Assembly: GCA_916613615.1 (NCBI GenBank)
Contig: OU744736.1
Span: 2,276,330-2,340,329 of the forward strand
Direction of reading: 5' to 3'
Origin: Steromphala cineraria
Lineage: Eukaryota; Mollusca; Gastropoda; Trochida; Trochidae
Length of the DNA stretch: 64,000 bases
Below, piece by piece: positions 47,300 to 59,037 of this stretch. The notes under the pieces are model-generated. The model was not told the origin of the DNA, did no database searches, and was given only the letters and a program-made list of their open reading frames with translations. How positions within the stretch are numbered: position 1 is the stretch's first letter; each line of letters starts with the position of its first letter. The position numbers were made by a program, and so were the translations under genes.

Positions 47300-48245
47300 G
47301 AAGTTCAAATTTCAAAAAGAGCAAAATATTAATTATCATTGTTTCTCAGTTTTGTAAGAGCCATCAATTCCCTGAAGACACTTTTTGACAAAACTCAAAA
47401 TATTCTTTGGTTAAGTAAGTAGGTTTCAGTTTTTGATTCCAAGAAGGGCTATATAATGAATTATCATTGTTTCTCCGTTGTGGAAGAGCCATCCACTCCC
47501 TTAGGACAGGTTTTAGTAAAAATAAATATTATCTTAGGTTCTCCCTTTAGTATATTTACCCTATCCCCTCCTTTAAACAGTTCTGCACCAACAAGTGAGG
47601 TTCAGTCGTGACATCTCTGGAGATAATGATAGAAAAAACACCTTCTTTATTGATATAATATTTCATCAATTCTTCCTTTTGTAAGTTCCAACATTTTTCC
47701 TCAAAGATAATTTTGCATCAAAAAGTGAGGTTCTGTGGTGACATCTCTGTAGATAATTGAAGCTAGAGGATCACAAACTTTTATTATTGAGCTAGATTAT
47801 ATAATATCATCGTTGTTCCCTTTTATGTGAGCCATCCATTCCCTGATGACAGTCCTTTAATTATAAAATATTGTAGGTTGTCCCTTTTGTAAGTGCCACC
47901 ATATTTCCCAGGGACAGTTCTGCATCAACAAGTGAGGTTCCATCAGACATCTCTGTAGATAATGGAGGGAAAATCTAACTTTTATTAGCAAGATTATATC
48001 ATATCATAGGTTCTCCCTTTTGTAAGTTCCACCATCTTTCGATGAGATAGTTCTGCATCAACAAGTGAGGTTCCACCATGACATCTCTGGAGATAATGGA
48101 AGGAAAATCAACACTAACTTTTATTGACAAGATTATATCATATCATAGGTTTTCCCTTTTATAAGTGCCACCATCTTTCCCAGGGACAGTTCTGCATCAA
48201 CAAGTGAGGTTCCACCTCGACATCTCTGGAGATAATGGACGCTAG
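47300..48245. repeat. Degenerate ~130-bp tandem array
   Basis: The consensus order is CCCTTTTGTAAGTTCCACCA, TTTCCCAGGGACAGTTCTGC, ATCAACAAGTGAGGTTCCA, then GACATCTCTGGAGATAATGG and TAACTTTTATTGACAAGATT. The AAGTGAGGTT box is near 47594, 47722, 47930, 48062 and 48203. The right-hand units (47930-48245) are the most alike, and earlier units fade out. Confidence 0.85.
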
Positions 48246-48379
48246 ATCAACACCAACTGTGTGTTGGCAACTTGTTGCATCAACAGCATCCGATCTAGAA
48301 GCAGAGTGTCAGTCAACTGCATATTGAGATGCTAGAGTTGCTACTGCTATTTACAGCTCATGTGTAATTGGATTAGCAG

Positions 48380-48620
48380 AGCATCTCTCAAGCTCTTTCT
48401 CCAAGAATATACACTTACTTTGTACTTATATATAGCTATTTTCTTACACAATCTCAGTCCATCTTAGAATAGTATGGGTAGCACTAAACTCTCTGACACT
48501 TCATAAATATACACTTACTTGTCTATATATACTTATATTCAATTGCACAATCTTAGTATATGTAAGAATTTCTTAGACTTCAAGCATATCCACTTACTTG
48601 TAACTAGCTATTCTTATTTT
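48380..48620. repeat. ~110-bp diverged duplication
   Basis: ATATACACTTACTTTGTACT (about 48408) and ATATACACTTACTTGTCTAT (about 48507), then ATCCACTTACTTGTAACTAG (about 48587), each precede a CTTATATATAGCTATT-type or CTTATATTCAATTGC-type word and ACACAATCTCAGT / GCACAATCTTAGT. Confidence 0.55.
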
Positions 48621-50529
48621 TACATGCATCATATCAGTCCAGCTAAGGCTTCTTTACTAAGGCTAAGCTACAGTGATATAATCCAACAAGTGTTAATTTG
48701 CTCCTGCTATTGTTCAATACCAAGACTTTATTGGCTAAACAAACAGACCATAACACTTTTCAATCGCTGTATCACACTTACCTCAAGAACACATGTACCT
48801 ATATCAACTTTTTCAAGGTCAGTCTGTCTAAATGTGTACTGTGTGAGTCTGATGTTTGACTGACTGAGAGGATAAACTATTGTGTAGTGGTTTGTTGTAT
48901 ATTGTGGTTCCTTATGAGTGCAGTAATGTATTGAGAGTGTTTGTGGGGTTGGGGTAGGGGTGGGTATAGGGTGGAAGGTGGTGCGAAATCTGGCGAATGC
49001 AAATGTATTGGTGTAGTGGATGGATATGGGCGCTATATAAATATTCATATAATATATACTTGTTATGAATTTGACATTGTAATTGTATGTTTGTGTCTCG
49101 TAAGCCGTATGGCTGGGTGCTGAATTGATTTTCTTTTATACTGTGATATATATATGTACAACATGTGACATATGCAATTTAATACTCTTCTTCTTCCCTT
49201 CTTGACAAGCCTCATGCACAATTGTCATATACAATATGATTCAAATACTCCAGATGTCAAATTTTCTATAACCTCGCAATAGACCTTTATCACTTTGAAA
49301 TATATGATAGAAATCTAATACAAAAGCTTGTGAGATATTCCTTTGGAGTTTCTGAAATCTTGGCGCACATCCAAAACAGTCTGGTAGATTAATCAGAAAA
49401 CAAATCATTTATTTCAACAGATCATCATTTCCAACAACCTTCTTCTTGAACAAACAAAACTTCTTGTTTTCATTAAATGTGCATTCAATTATCTCCTACC
49501 AGATAGAAGCATTATCTTATCACTGATTGCTCTTCCATTAAATGAGCAATTATAATGTATGACGTAGATTTCTTGAAACCAGAGACACGAAGAGCTGATT
49601 TTGGCAGAGGAGTTCTGTTTACATTGTAAATGATTAGCAAAAAAGTAAGTTTCTTATCAGTCATGAAATGTACGAGCTGTATTTTCAAATATGAAATTAC
49701 CTATCAGTGTCAGCAAAATACATATAACGCTGCCAGAAAGAAATTAAAGATATTTTTAACAAAATTGTTTTAGGATTATTTGATAATTGGTTTCCTTTGT
49801 AACAGAGCGAGCTAATCTAGCTTTTTGAAGTTTGAGTGCACGTGCAGCTGATAAGGTAATCTGGCAGGTTGAAGTTTGTCGTTCTTTTAACTTAGCTTGG
49901 TAATCTAGTAGTTTTAAATCAGAGCTCTCAACAACATATGTGTCATTAACCAGATTTCAAAAAAATATTTGTTTAAGATTGATGCTTTCAGGCTATAATT
50001 ATAATGTTCAGAGTCAAAAGAGTATGGCACTTATGAAAATATCATTTAAATGTTTGTTTAAATTATTTGACAATTTATCTCCTTTGCAGCTACATAAATG
50101 ACATTTCTACCATTTTTATTTCAAATATATTTATCGTTTGATATGATAAAGAAATGTTTTTACCTTAGGAAAGCATAGTAAGTCAGCGCAATAAAAATAA
50201 AGTTGTTTAACATTTTAATACATGAGTTCTAATAAAAGAAGTCTTATTGATAGGATAGATGGGACATTAAAAGGGAACGGGAATGAATCTTATTTGTCAT
50301 GATCAATAATGAAGATTATTTTTTTGATAACCCTCTTCTTTATTCTGTAAAAGTGACGTTTTGACATTGAATCTAATCAAATGATACATTGGTGAGAGAA
50401 ATAATCTACTGCTTTTTATTTCTGTTGTTTTGTAACTGTCAACATTAAGATTGAATTTCCCAAATTGAAAATGCCATTATTCAGATATGTATGTCATTCT
50501 GTATTATAGTGAGGGCATTAAATTGATTA
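48621..50529. other. AT-rich stretch, no gene recognised
   Basis: A G-rich patch (about 48933-48985) creates small frames on both strands. GGGCGCTATATAAATATTCAT near 49028-49048 resembles a LINE tail in + orientation but lacks a clear microsatellite. No coding signal. Confidence 0.4.
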
Positions 50530-51600
50530 TTATTGAATACTTCCACCCGAAACACATTTAGGTGCATGGTCTGCCATTTCCTCCCTGAGATAGATACCTG
50601 TACATCCCTGAACCATGACCAACTACTTCGCCCTAAAACTAATCAACCATAGCATCTACTGATTGTTTGAAGTCACAGAAGATGGTTATTATATATATGC
50701 TTCCGCCCAAAAACCATTGAGGTGGTCGGCCATTCCCTCCCTGAGATAGATACCTGTACATCCCTGAACCATGACCAAGTACCTCGCCCTAAAACTAATC
50801 CTGATCTCATCTACAGCTTGTTTGAACTCACAGAAGATGATTATTATATACAAGCTTCCGCACAAAAAACATTTAGGTGGTCCGCCATTCCCTCCCTAAG
50901 ATAGATACCTGTACATCCCTGAACCATGACCAAGTACCTCGCCCTAAAACTAATCCACCATAGCATCTACTGATTGTTTGAAGTCACAGAAGATGGTTAT
51001 TATATACAAGCTTCCGCACAAAAACCATTGAGGTGGTCGGCCATTCCCTCGATGAAATAGGTATACCTGTACATCTCTGAACCATGACCAACTACCTCGC
51101 CCTAAAACTAATCCTGATCTCATCTACAGCTTGTTTGAACTCACAGAAGATGATTATTATATACAAGCTTCCGCACAAAAACCATTGAGGTGGTCGGCCA
51201 TTCCCTCGATGAAATAGGTATACCTGTACATCTCTGAACCATGACCAACTACCTCGCCCTAAAACTAATCCTGATCTCATCTACAGCTTGTTTGAACTCA
51301 CAGAAGATGATTATTATATACAAGCTTCCGCACAAAAACCATTGAGGTGGTCGGCCATTACCTCGATGACATAGGTACCTGTACATCTCTGAACCATGAC
51401 TGACTATTTCATCCTTAAACTAATCAACGATCTCATCACAGCCACAGAAGTTGATTATTATATACATGCTTCCACCCAACAAACATATAGGTGGTCCCCT
51501 TCCCTCCCTACAAGTAAGTATATATATCTACATCCCTGAACCATGACTGACTACCTCTCCCTCAAACTAATCCTCGATCTCATCTACAGCTTGTTTGAAG
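50530..51600. repeat. ~156-bp tandem array, about 7 units
   Basis: Each unit has CTTCCGCACAAAAACCATTG, AGGTGGTCGGCCATTCCCTC, ACCTGTACATCCCTGAACCA and CCTCGCCCTAAAACTAATCC. The CCATTCCCTC box is at about 50730, 50885, 51041, 51198 and 51355 (spacing 155-157), with diverged outer units near 50569 and 51498. Units starting at 51041 and 51198 are almost identical, which points to recent homogenisation. Apparent 52-residue repeat proteins on either strand are translations of it. Confidence 0.95.
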
Positions 51601-52010
51601 TCAGGCTAACAATACTTTATTGGGCAGTTACTGCCAGTGTAACAGGCAGAGAGAGGGGAGAAGGAAGTACCCAGTAATTTGTACTGGCACTTGGCTGATA
51701 GGGCTTACCTATGTTGTTCCATCTTGGTTCCAGGCCTGTCTTGTTTAGCTTAGTGTTCACCTCTGTTATAGAGCTCTTTGTCAGTGTTTGTAGACAGGGC
51801 GTCAGTTTACACTGAGTATTCTTGCATTAATGATGGCATCAAATACACTCTCCCACACTGAACTATGTCCTGATTGCTTTGTTTACAGAATACTTGGTGA
51901 AGAACAACATGTTTATTGAATAATGGAGCGCCTGGTAAGCTCGTTTGTCATGGGTCAGAATGGAATTCATTAGTTTGACTTCCTGATTCCCTCACAATTG
52001 AAAAGCTTGA
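51601..52010. other. Spacer between two arrays, nothing recognised
   Basis: Less AT-rich spacer (AACAGGCAGAGAGAGGGGAG and neighbours). No splice-bounded frame seen. Confidence 0.45.
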
Positions 52011-52875
52011 AACTATTTTGGTATTGGTTGGCAATTCTAGTGACATGGCGCAAAATACAACAGGTTTTCATGTATTGGTTAGTAAAACTGATTGATGTTG
52101 CGCAGCTTATGACAATATTGGGTATTGGTTGGCAATAATGCATGATGTGGAGCAGTTTATGAGAAGAATTGGGGTATTGGTTGGCAATAATGCATGATGT
52201 GGCACAGTTTATGAGAAGAATTGGGGTATTGGTTGGCAATAATGCATGATGTGGAGCAGTTTATGAGAAGAATTGGGGTATTGGTTGGCAATAATGCATG
52301 ATGTGGAGCAGTTAATGACAATATTTGGGGTATTGGTTGGCAATAATGCATGATGTGGAGCAGTTTATGAGAAGAATTGGGGTATTGGTTGGCAATAATG
52401 CATGATGTGGCACAGTTTATGAGAAGAATTGGGGTATTGGTTGGCAATAATGCATGATGTGGCACAGTTTATGAGAAGAATTGGGGTATTGGTTGGCAAT
52501 AATGCATGATGTGGCACAGTTTATGAGAAGAATTGGGGTATTGGTTGGCAATAATGCATGATGTGGCACAGTTTATGAGAAGAATTGGGGTATTGGTTGG
52601 CAAAAATGCATGATGTGGCACAGTTTATGAGAAGAATTGGGGTATTGGTTGGCAATAATGCATGATGTGGCACAGTTTATGACAATAATTCTAGTATTAG
52701 TTTGCAATAATGCATGATGGAGGGCAGTTTATTACAAGAATTGGGGTATTGGTTGGCAATAATACATGACGTGGCACAGTTTATGACAATAATTCTAGTA
52801 TAAGTTGGCAATAATGCATGATGTGGCGCAGTTTATTACAAGAATTGGGATATTGGTTGGCAATAATGCATGATG
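52011..52875. repeat. 52-bp minisatellite, about 16 units
   Basis: The unit is GGGGTATTGGTTGGCAATAA + TGCATGATGTGGCACAGTTT + ATGAGAAGAATT. A central block (about 52150-52680) is nearly uniform, with GAGCAG/CACAG variants. Edge units diverge. Since 52 is not a multiple of 3, the two overlapping minus-strand frames cycle through all three phases and are artefacts. Confidence 0.97.
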
Positions 52876-52929
52876 TGCTCTCGCTCGGGTTTTACAAAAA
52901 TTCACAATTGTTTTGTAATAGTCATTATG

Positions 52930-53990
52930 GCACACTCTCTGGTTATGATCTCTTTGTAAATAAGAGGTTTCAGATCTAGAAGATGTATGCTGAACAGATA
53001 CTCTCGGGTTATGATCTCTTTGTAAATAAGAGGTTTCAGATCTAGAAGATGTATGCTGAACAGATACTCTCGGGTTATGATCTCTTTGTAAATAAAAGGT
53101 TTCAGATCTAGAAGATGTATGATAACAGATACTCTCGGGTTATGATCTCTTTGTAAATAAGAGGTTTCAGATCTAGAAGATGTATGATAACAGATACTCT
53201 CGGGTTATGATCTCTTTGTAAATAAGAGGTTTCAGATCTAGAAGATGTATGCTGAACAGATACTCTCGGGTTATGATCTCTTTGTAAATAAGAGGTTTCA
53301 GATCTAGAAGATGTATGCTGATAACAGATACTCTCGGGTTATGATCTCTTTGTAAATAAGAGGTTTCAGATCTAGAAGATGTATGATAACAGATACTCTC
53401 GGGTTATGATCTCTTTGTTAATAAGAGGTTTCAGATCTAGAAGATGTATGCTGAACAGATACTCTCGGGTTATGATCTCTTTGTAAATAAGAGGTTTCAG
53501 ATCTAGAAGATGTATGATAACAGATACTCTCGGGTTATGATCTCTTTGTTAATAAGAGGTTTCAGATCTAGAAGATGTATGCTGAACAGATACTCTCGGG
53601 TTATGATCACTTTGTAAAAAAGTGGTTTCAGATCTAGAAGATGTATGCTGAACAGATACTCTCGGGTTATGATCTCTTTGTAAATAAGAGGTTTCAGATC
53701 TAGAAGATGTATGCTGAACAGATACTCTCGGGTTATGATCACTTTGTAAATAAGAGGTTTCAGATGTAGAAGATGTATGCTGAACAGATACTCTCGGGTT
53801 ATGATCACTTTGTAAATAAGAGGTTTCAGATCTAGAAGATGTATGCTGAACAGATACTCTCGGGTTATGATCACTTTGTAAATAAGAGGTTTCAGATCTA
53901 GAAGATGTATGCTGAACAGATACTCTCGGGTTATGATCTTTTTGTAAATAAGAGGTTTCAGATCTAGAAGATGTATGCTGATAACAGATA
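52930..53990. repeat. 66-bp minisatellite, about 16 units
   Basis: The unit is ATACTCTCGGGTTATGATCT + CTTTGTAAATAAGAGGTTTC + AGATCTAGAAGATGTATGCT + GAACAG, with 65-bp (ATGATAACAG) and 68-bp (ATGCTGATAACAG) length variants at the unit end. Because 66 is 22 codons, the minus strand stays open for seven units at 53503-53997 as SIHLLDLKPLIYKVIITREY-like repeats. It breaks where 65-bp units occur. Confidence 0.97.
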
Positions 53991-55020
53991 TATACAATTA
54001 CAGTTCATCACCCCTGAGCACTTAGAATTGATTCAATTTCAAGAAATGACTTTAATTGGATTGTCCCCTGACACTGATGTAGTTTGTCAGGGAGCTAGCA
54101 GCCCAGTTTAATGCAGTCAAGATCTTTTTTCAAGTTTAGCAGCTTTTGACATTTATCGATTCGAACATTGACTGCTTGCCACAGAATGCTGGTAATTTCT
54201 TCTTGCCATGTTATCTGCTCTGCATCACATGATCAAGTTGGGAATTCAATTTCTTTGTAGATCATATAATGTTAAAGTGAAAATGTACCAACATTGTTTC
54301 TGCTACAAGCCATATGGATCAGCGTTTAATCTGTTTTCAGTTTAGAGTTTTTTAAATTAAAATCCTTTTTTCTCCTTATGATGGTGCGCGATAAATCTGA
54401 AAATTGAGTACTTAAAAAATTAATTTGGTGATAAAGTTTGTTTTCCACCAACGCTTTAGATTAGATATGTCGACATCAATAAATGGTATCTTTCTTGAAA
54501 CTAATTGATGCTCATGTTTCTAATGAAAAAATATTGTTTTCTGTAAAGCTATTTTTCATGTACTGTAAGATGACTTTCATCTGTAAGATGGCACATCTAA
54601 AACAATTACTATTCATGTCATAACAAAGCTTGGTAATTTGTTTCAAAGGCAATACGTATAGCAATATATTGTAACGTTGAAAATTTAAGATTTTTATGCT
54701 CTAACAGAGATAAGAACTGCAATGATTGATCAGATGTTTGTCATTTTGGAAAGGAAGATATTCAAGCTCTATTTCAATGAAACAAGTTCCCTTTGATAAG
54801 ATTTTTGTGTGAAATCTTCTATAATTGGTTCTGTGCTTCTGCATATTAGATGGAAATGTTTACAGTTTAAACATGTTCAGGTGTTCTTGGGTATATATCA
54901 TGTTGTTTCTGTATTGCAATATACTGATATACAGATAACACTATATCCTTAATTAAGATGAATTTTAAAGGAAATAGGCTGCAAATGATTTTATTCTTGA
55001 AAGTGAAGGGGTTAATTTTT
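53991..55020. other. AT-rich, nothing recognised
   Basis: No gene, RNA or repeat boundary seen between the 66-bp array and the element at 55021. Confidence 0.45.
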
Positions 55021-55398
55021 ATCCCACCGGTATGTAATACCATGGGATATAGTCATCGCCCTGTCCGTCTGTATGTCCTTACGTCTGTCCATCTGTCCGT
55101 CCGTAATCATTTCGTTTCCGGAGCAGAACTCAAAAACCGGTCCACATATCTTTCTGAAACTTTACATATGTATTGCCCACCTACTGAAGTGGTACCTTTT
55201 GATATTTTCACTTTTCTGAAAATTTTATTTTTTATTATTTCCATGGAAACGGCTCTTATTTGGACTCTGTTCATGAAAGGTTTTGTTTCATATATATTAG
55301 CTTATACTATTATGATCCTTGCTTGAAAAATTTACAATTATCTTTCAAAGGTTTACATCTTACGATCATGTGGAACCGGTGGGATATGTCATCTTCTG
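55021..55398 (+). mobile_element. Non-autonomous element 'B' with terminal hairpin and TTTCCGGAGCAGA box
   Basis: Perfect 11-bp inverted ends are ATCCCACCGGT (55021-55031) and ACCGGTGGGAT (55375-55385). The left end can fold (ATCCCACCGG...CCATGGGAT). The inner arm CATGGGATATAGTCATC recurs at the right end as GTGGGATATGTCATC. Between them are CCTGTCCGTCTGTATGTCC, CTGTCCGTCCGT, TTTCCGGAGCAGAACTCAAA, and TTTCCATGGAAACGGC, in the same order as the body of the element at 42933. The 122-codon frame at 54958-55326 is a translation of this repeat. Confidence 0.75.
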
Positions 55399-55844
55399 AT
55401 GACTCTTGGTTCATTTATGCTTGACAAATTATAAGTTTTCTTTTCAATAATTTTCATTTTTCAATATATTTCATAGAAATAGACTTCACAGGCTTGGTAT
55501 GTTCTTGTAGTGAACATTTTGTCTACCTGGTTTTTATCCCGATGATTATCACACAGGAATACAGTACTGATTGGCAGGTGCTCTGTTTATTATTTACTGT
55601 ATCCAATGCTTGTTTTGTAGTATCCTGCAATCTGAATAATGATTATGTAAATTAAGGTCTGTTTTACAACAGCGGGGTATGTTCATATTGCATATGAAGT
55701 TAATTTTGTTTTTGCGGTATCATGTATCATTTTCCAATCTTCTCAAATTTTGCTTTGCTAAGTTTTTTAAATTGAGCATGTAATTTTTTCAAATTTATGG
55801 ATTGAAAGATTTACTCTGACAGGAGCATGGCAGGATACAAATAG

Positions 55845-56240
55845 CATGGCTCAGTTGCTGTAGAAGGATAAGAAAAGTGTTTTATGGTAAAAAGTAATTA
55901 GTAATTAACATAAGGAAGTAATATTTTGACTACTTTATTCAAGATAGAAGTATATTTATATGTGATCATATAATTGATTGCAAGAAAAGCTCAGTTGATG
56001 TAAAAGATTGACAAAATATTTAGTTTATGGCAAAAGGTAATACCTATATTTACATAAGGAAGATATATTTTGACTGCTCTTTGACTAACATTTTATCCAA
56101 GATATAAGTATATTTATATGTGATCATATGATTGGTCACAAGAATAGTTCTGGTGAGGTAAATAAGGTAATGACATATACATAATGGGGGTTATGATAAA
56201 CATAAATAGCTATAAACTTTGACTTCTCTTTGAATTAAGT
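55845..56240. repeat. ~140-bp duplication with partial third copy
   Basis: GCTCAGTTGCTGTAGAAGGA (about 55850) and GCTCAGTTGATGTAAAAGAT (about 55990) start two copies. Both contain ACATAAGGAAG, TATTTTGACT and AAGTATATTTATATGTGATC + ATATGATTG-type words. A fading third copy follows. Confidence 0.75.
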
Positions 56241-58724
56241 TTACTTTCGAAAGTTTGTGGTATAGAGAAATTCATTTTATTATTATTCTTCATGAGAAAA
56301 GCTTAATGTTTTGATTTTTAGTTTTTAAGTTGTTGTCTTTCTAAATCGTTAATATGATTGTAAGTGTCAATGAGTGAAACAGTGTTAATCATTTCAATTT
56401 AAAAAACGCAATAAAATGGTTCAACTTGTACTGAAACTTCTTCTACAATTACCATGCTAACACAGAAAAGTGAGAATCAGTAATTTGTATTTTGTAAAGT
56501 GTTGTTTATTGGAGAAATGTAAGTTTAGAAATTGAGATTGGATTAAGGTTGACTTTGATATGTGGAAATAAGTAGCTTGATCAACAAGTCACTCAAATGA
56601 AACATTTATGTTTCATTGTAAACTTGCAGAAAAATTTAAATGAATAAATATAAAAAATTGTGAAGAAAAATCTAAAAAGCAAGAAGTCAAGGCCGTGGAT
56701 TTTGTTATTGCATGGATATGTTGAAATATTGACATGGATTTTCATTGGAGGAGTCTTTATATGAAAACTTTTATATTACTTTGGAAGTTATTGAAGAATT
56801 TGAGTCAGTAAACTTTGAAATTTTGATAAATTGTGTAGAGGAAGACAAATAGGATTAAGTTGAGAATAACTCATTGTCAATAGACAGTTTAAACATGGAT
56901 CGATAATTTCTGCTGTAATCACAAAAGGAAATAGATAAAACCAAACTTTCTGATGTTCTCTAAAGTTGGATCTTAAAAAGTCAGCAAGTACATTGAAGCT
57001 CGTAGAGTTTGATTTCCAACTATTGATTAGAGGCTTAGTTATTTACAAAATGTTATACATTTATTAAGAACATTTCACCTTAGAGAGTTTAATATCTATG
57101 CTGGCCAGGTTTATAAAAACATATATATGATATCTTATTATGTCAATAACGTTTTATTTATGAAACAAAGTCTTTTAATGTATGTCTCATTGGTAGCTCT
57201 GTATCAATGTTTTAAGAAAATAAAGCATAATTGAAAATCAATTAGAAGAACATTTTCAAGGATTGTTTAGTCTGCAGTTCATCTCTTAAATCAGGAAGTT
57301 TATTTCTCTCTTATTTATAGTATCATTGGGATCTATAGATGCATGTCGTGATGTTGAAATCAGTGAAAAAGGTCGTTCTATCCTTTTCTGTATATATACA
57401 GTAGATTGAGCCTAAGTGTAATTCTAATTGGTCCATCTTTCAAATAGTCAAAACAGGGTTGAAAATTAAGTATTTGTTTGGTCTAAGAAAACGTTTTTTC
57501 ATTTTTGATTTCAATAAGTTCTGATCAAAAGAACCCTAGCATGAGATAATTCTCAATGTAGATATTCTGATGATGCATAATTGGCTGATTTAAAATTTTG
57601 AGAGCGTTGCAAAATATAAATGGCATTTGTAAAATCTATTTAGATATTGATTAAATATTTTGGTTTTGTTAATATAGAAGATAATTAGTTTCTTAATTAA
57701 TTAAACAATCATACACAATGTGTTCATTTTATTTGCTTTTTCTGAATTATGTAAGCCTTATTAACAATAAGATTTAATCAAGCTTGCCATTCATGCATTC
57801 GATGTAGTAATAATCTTTCTTGTACACCATATTAATTATCTATGTAAAAACGAACAGGCTTCCGTCAAAATATTTTAGGTATATTTGTTGGTTTTTACAG
57901 GATTTTGATGTTTTATCTGAAAAATAACTAAGCCGTTATATTTGGAAAAAAAAGATCTTACCTAACCATAATTTTATTACTGCAAAAACAATTTTTTTTT
58001 TAAAGTTAAAAAGTTAAATTTGTATGTCTTATCTGAAACTATATTAAGTGCTTTACTTTATGGGATAATTTTTTCAGCAAATGTATTACATACTAATATT
58101 ACTTTTCCCATCCTATTCTAATCAAAGAGACGAAATGTTCATGATTCATAAACATGCTATATTATTGCATCCTTAATATTGTTTCTGTCATGATCTCTCT
58201 CCTTGACTTTAAACAAAATCAACCCTGATAAGCAAATGAAATATCAGCAAAAGTGTTTTATATACGATTGTTATTTATTGTAACGTGATGTGTCTTATCT
58301 TCCTAGTTTATTATAAGCTCTTGGAGCTGAAAATACTGCACAGTGTGTTGTAATCAGTTGTGTTACAAGTAGCTTCACTTCGCTCTGATAATGGGGAGAA
58401 TCTTCAAATGAATTCTGTTTTACCAGATCACATCTTGTATTCATTTATCTTTCACTAATATATTCATTTGCTTCAAATACTTGACCTCAATTTGTTTTTT
58501 TCACAAGACTCTGTTTTCTCAGAAGAAAGGATGCAAGCAAACGCTAATAGCTGCATTTATAATGATAAAAGAAAGATGTTTATGGCATTGAAGGAAGGTT
58601 TTGGCATTACTTTGTGTTATACTATATTTTGTATTGTAGTTTATATAGGAAATAAAAAGTCAAATTTGTACTTTTTGGGGATTATAATTGTTATTCACAT
58701 TCATAAATTTAGTTTTTAAACAAT
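56241..58724. other. AT-rich stretch, no gene recognised
   Basis: Uniform AT-rich DNA. The frame at 58468-58719 has no splice or codon-bias support. Confidence 0.45.
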
Positions 58725-59037
58725 ATAGGTGTTCATGATCATATTCAACATCAGCACATTTTTCAAATCGACCAATCAGAAGGAAGTATAAATTTTAAAA
58801 CAATGACAGGTGTCCATGATCATTGTCATTCAACATGGCAATTTTTTCGAATAAACCAATCAGAAGAAAATATAAATTTTAAAACAATAACAGGTGTTCA
58901 TGATCATTGTCATTCAACATTGGCAAATTTTTGGAATCAACCAATCAGAAGGAAGAATCAATTTTTAAACAATGACAGGTCTTCATGATCATTGTCGTTC
59001 AACATCGGCAAATTTTTTGAATCAACCAATCAGAAGC
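58725..59037. repeat. ~84-bp tandem array, 4 units
   Basis: The unit is GGTGTTCATGATCATTGTCA + TTCAACATTGGCAAATTTTT + GAATCAACCAATCAGAAGGA, followed by an A/T-rich tract and ACAATGACA. The ACCAATCAGA box recurs at about 58772, 58855, 58939 and 59022. Confidence 0.9.

Noticed and set aside
28995..49048. LINE tail in + orientation near 49028 (GGGCGCTATATAAATATTC)
   Set aside because: One short box without the second GCGC box or a microsatellite tail; too weak to call.
51970..52465. Two overlapping repeat proteins on the minus strand
   Set aside because: The 52-bp unit is not a multiple of three, so the frames merely cycle through the array.
53503..53997. 164-residue frame with seven 22-residue repeats on the minus strand
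   Set aside because: Translation of the 66-bp minisatellite. The frame is lost wherever 65-bp units occur, and there is no start context or splice support.
54958..55326. 122-residue frame MNFKGNRLQM...
   Set aside because: It runs across the dispersed element at 55021 (GTCCGTCTG and TTTCCGGAGCAGA boxes). Such frames recur wherever the repeat inserts.
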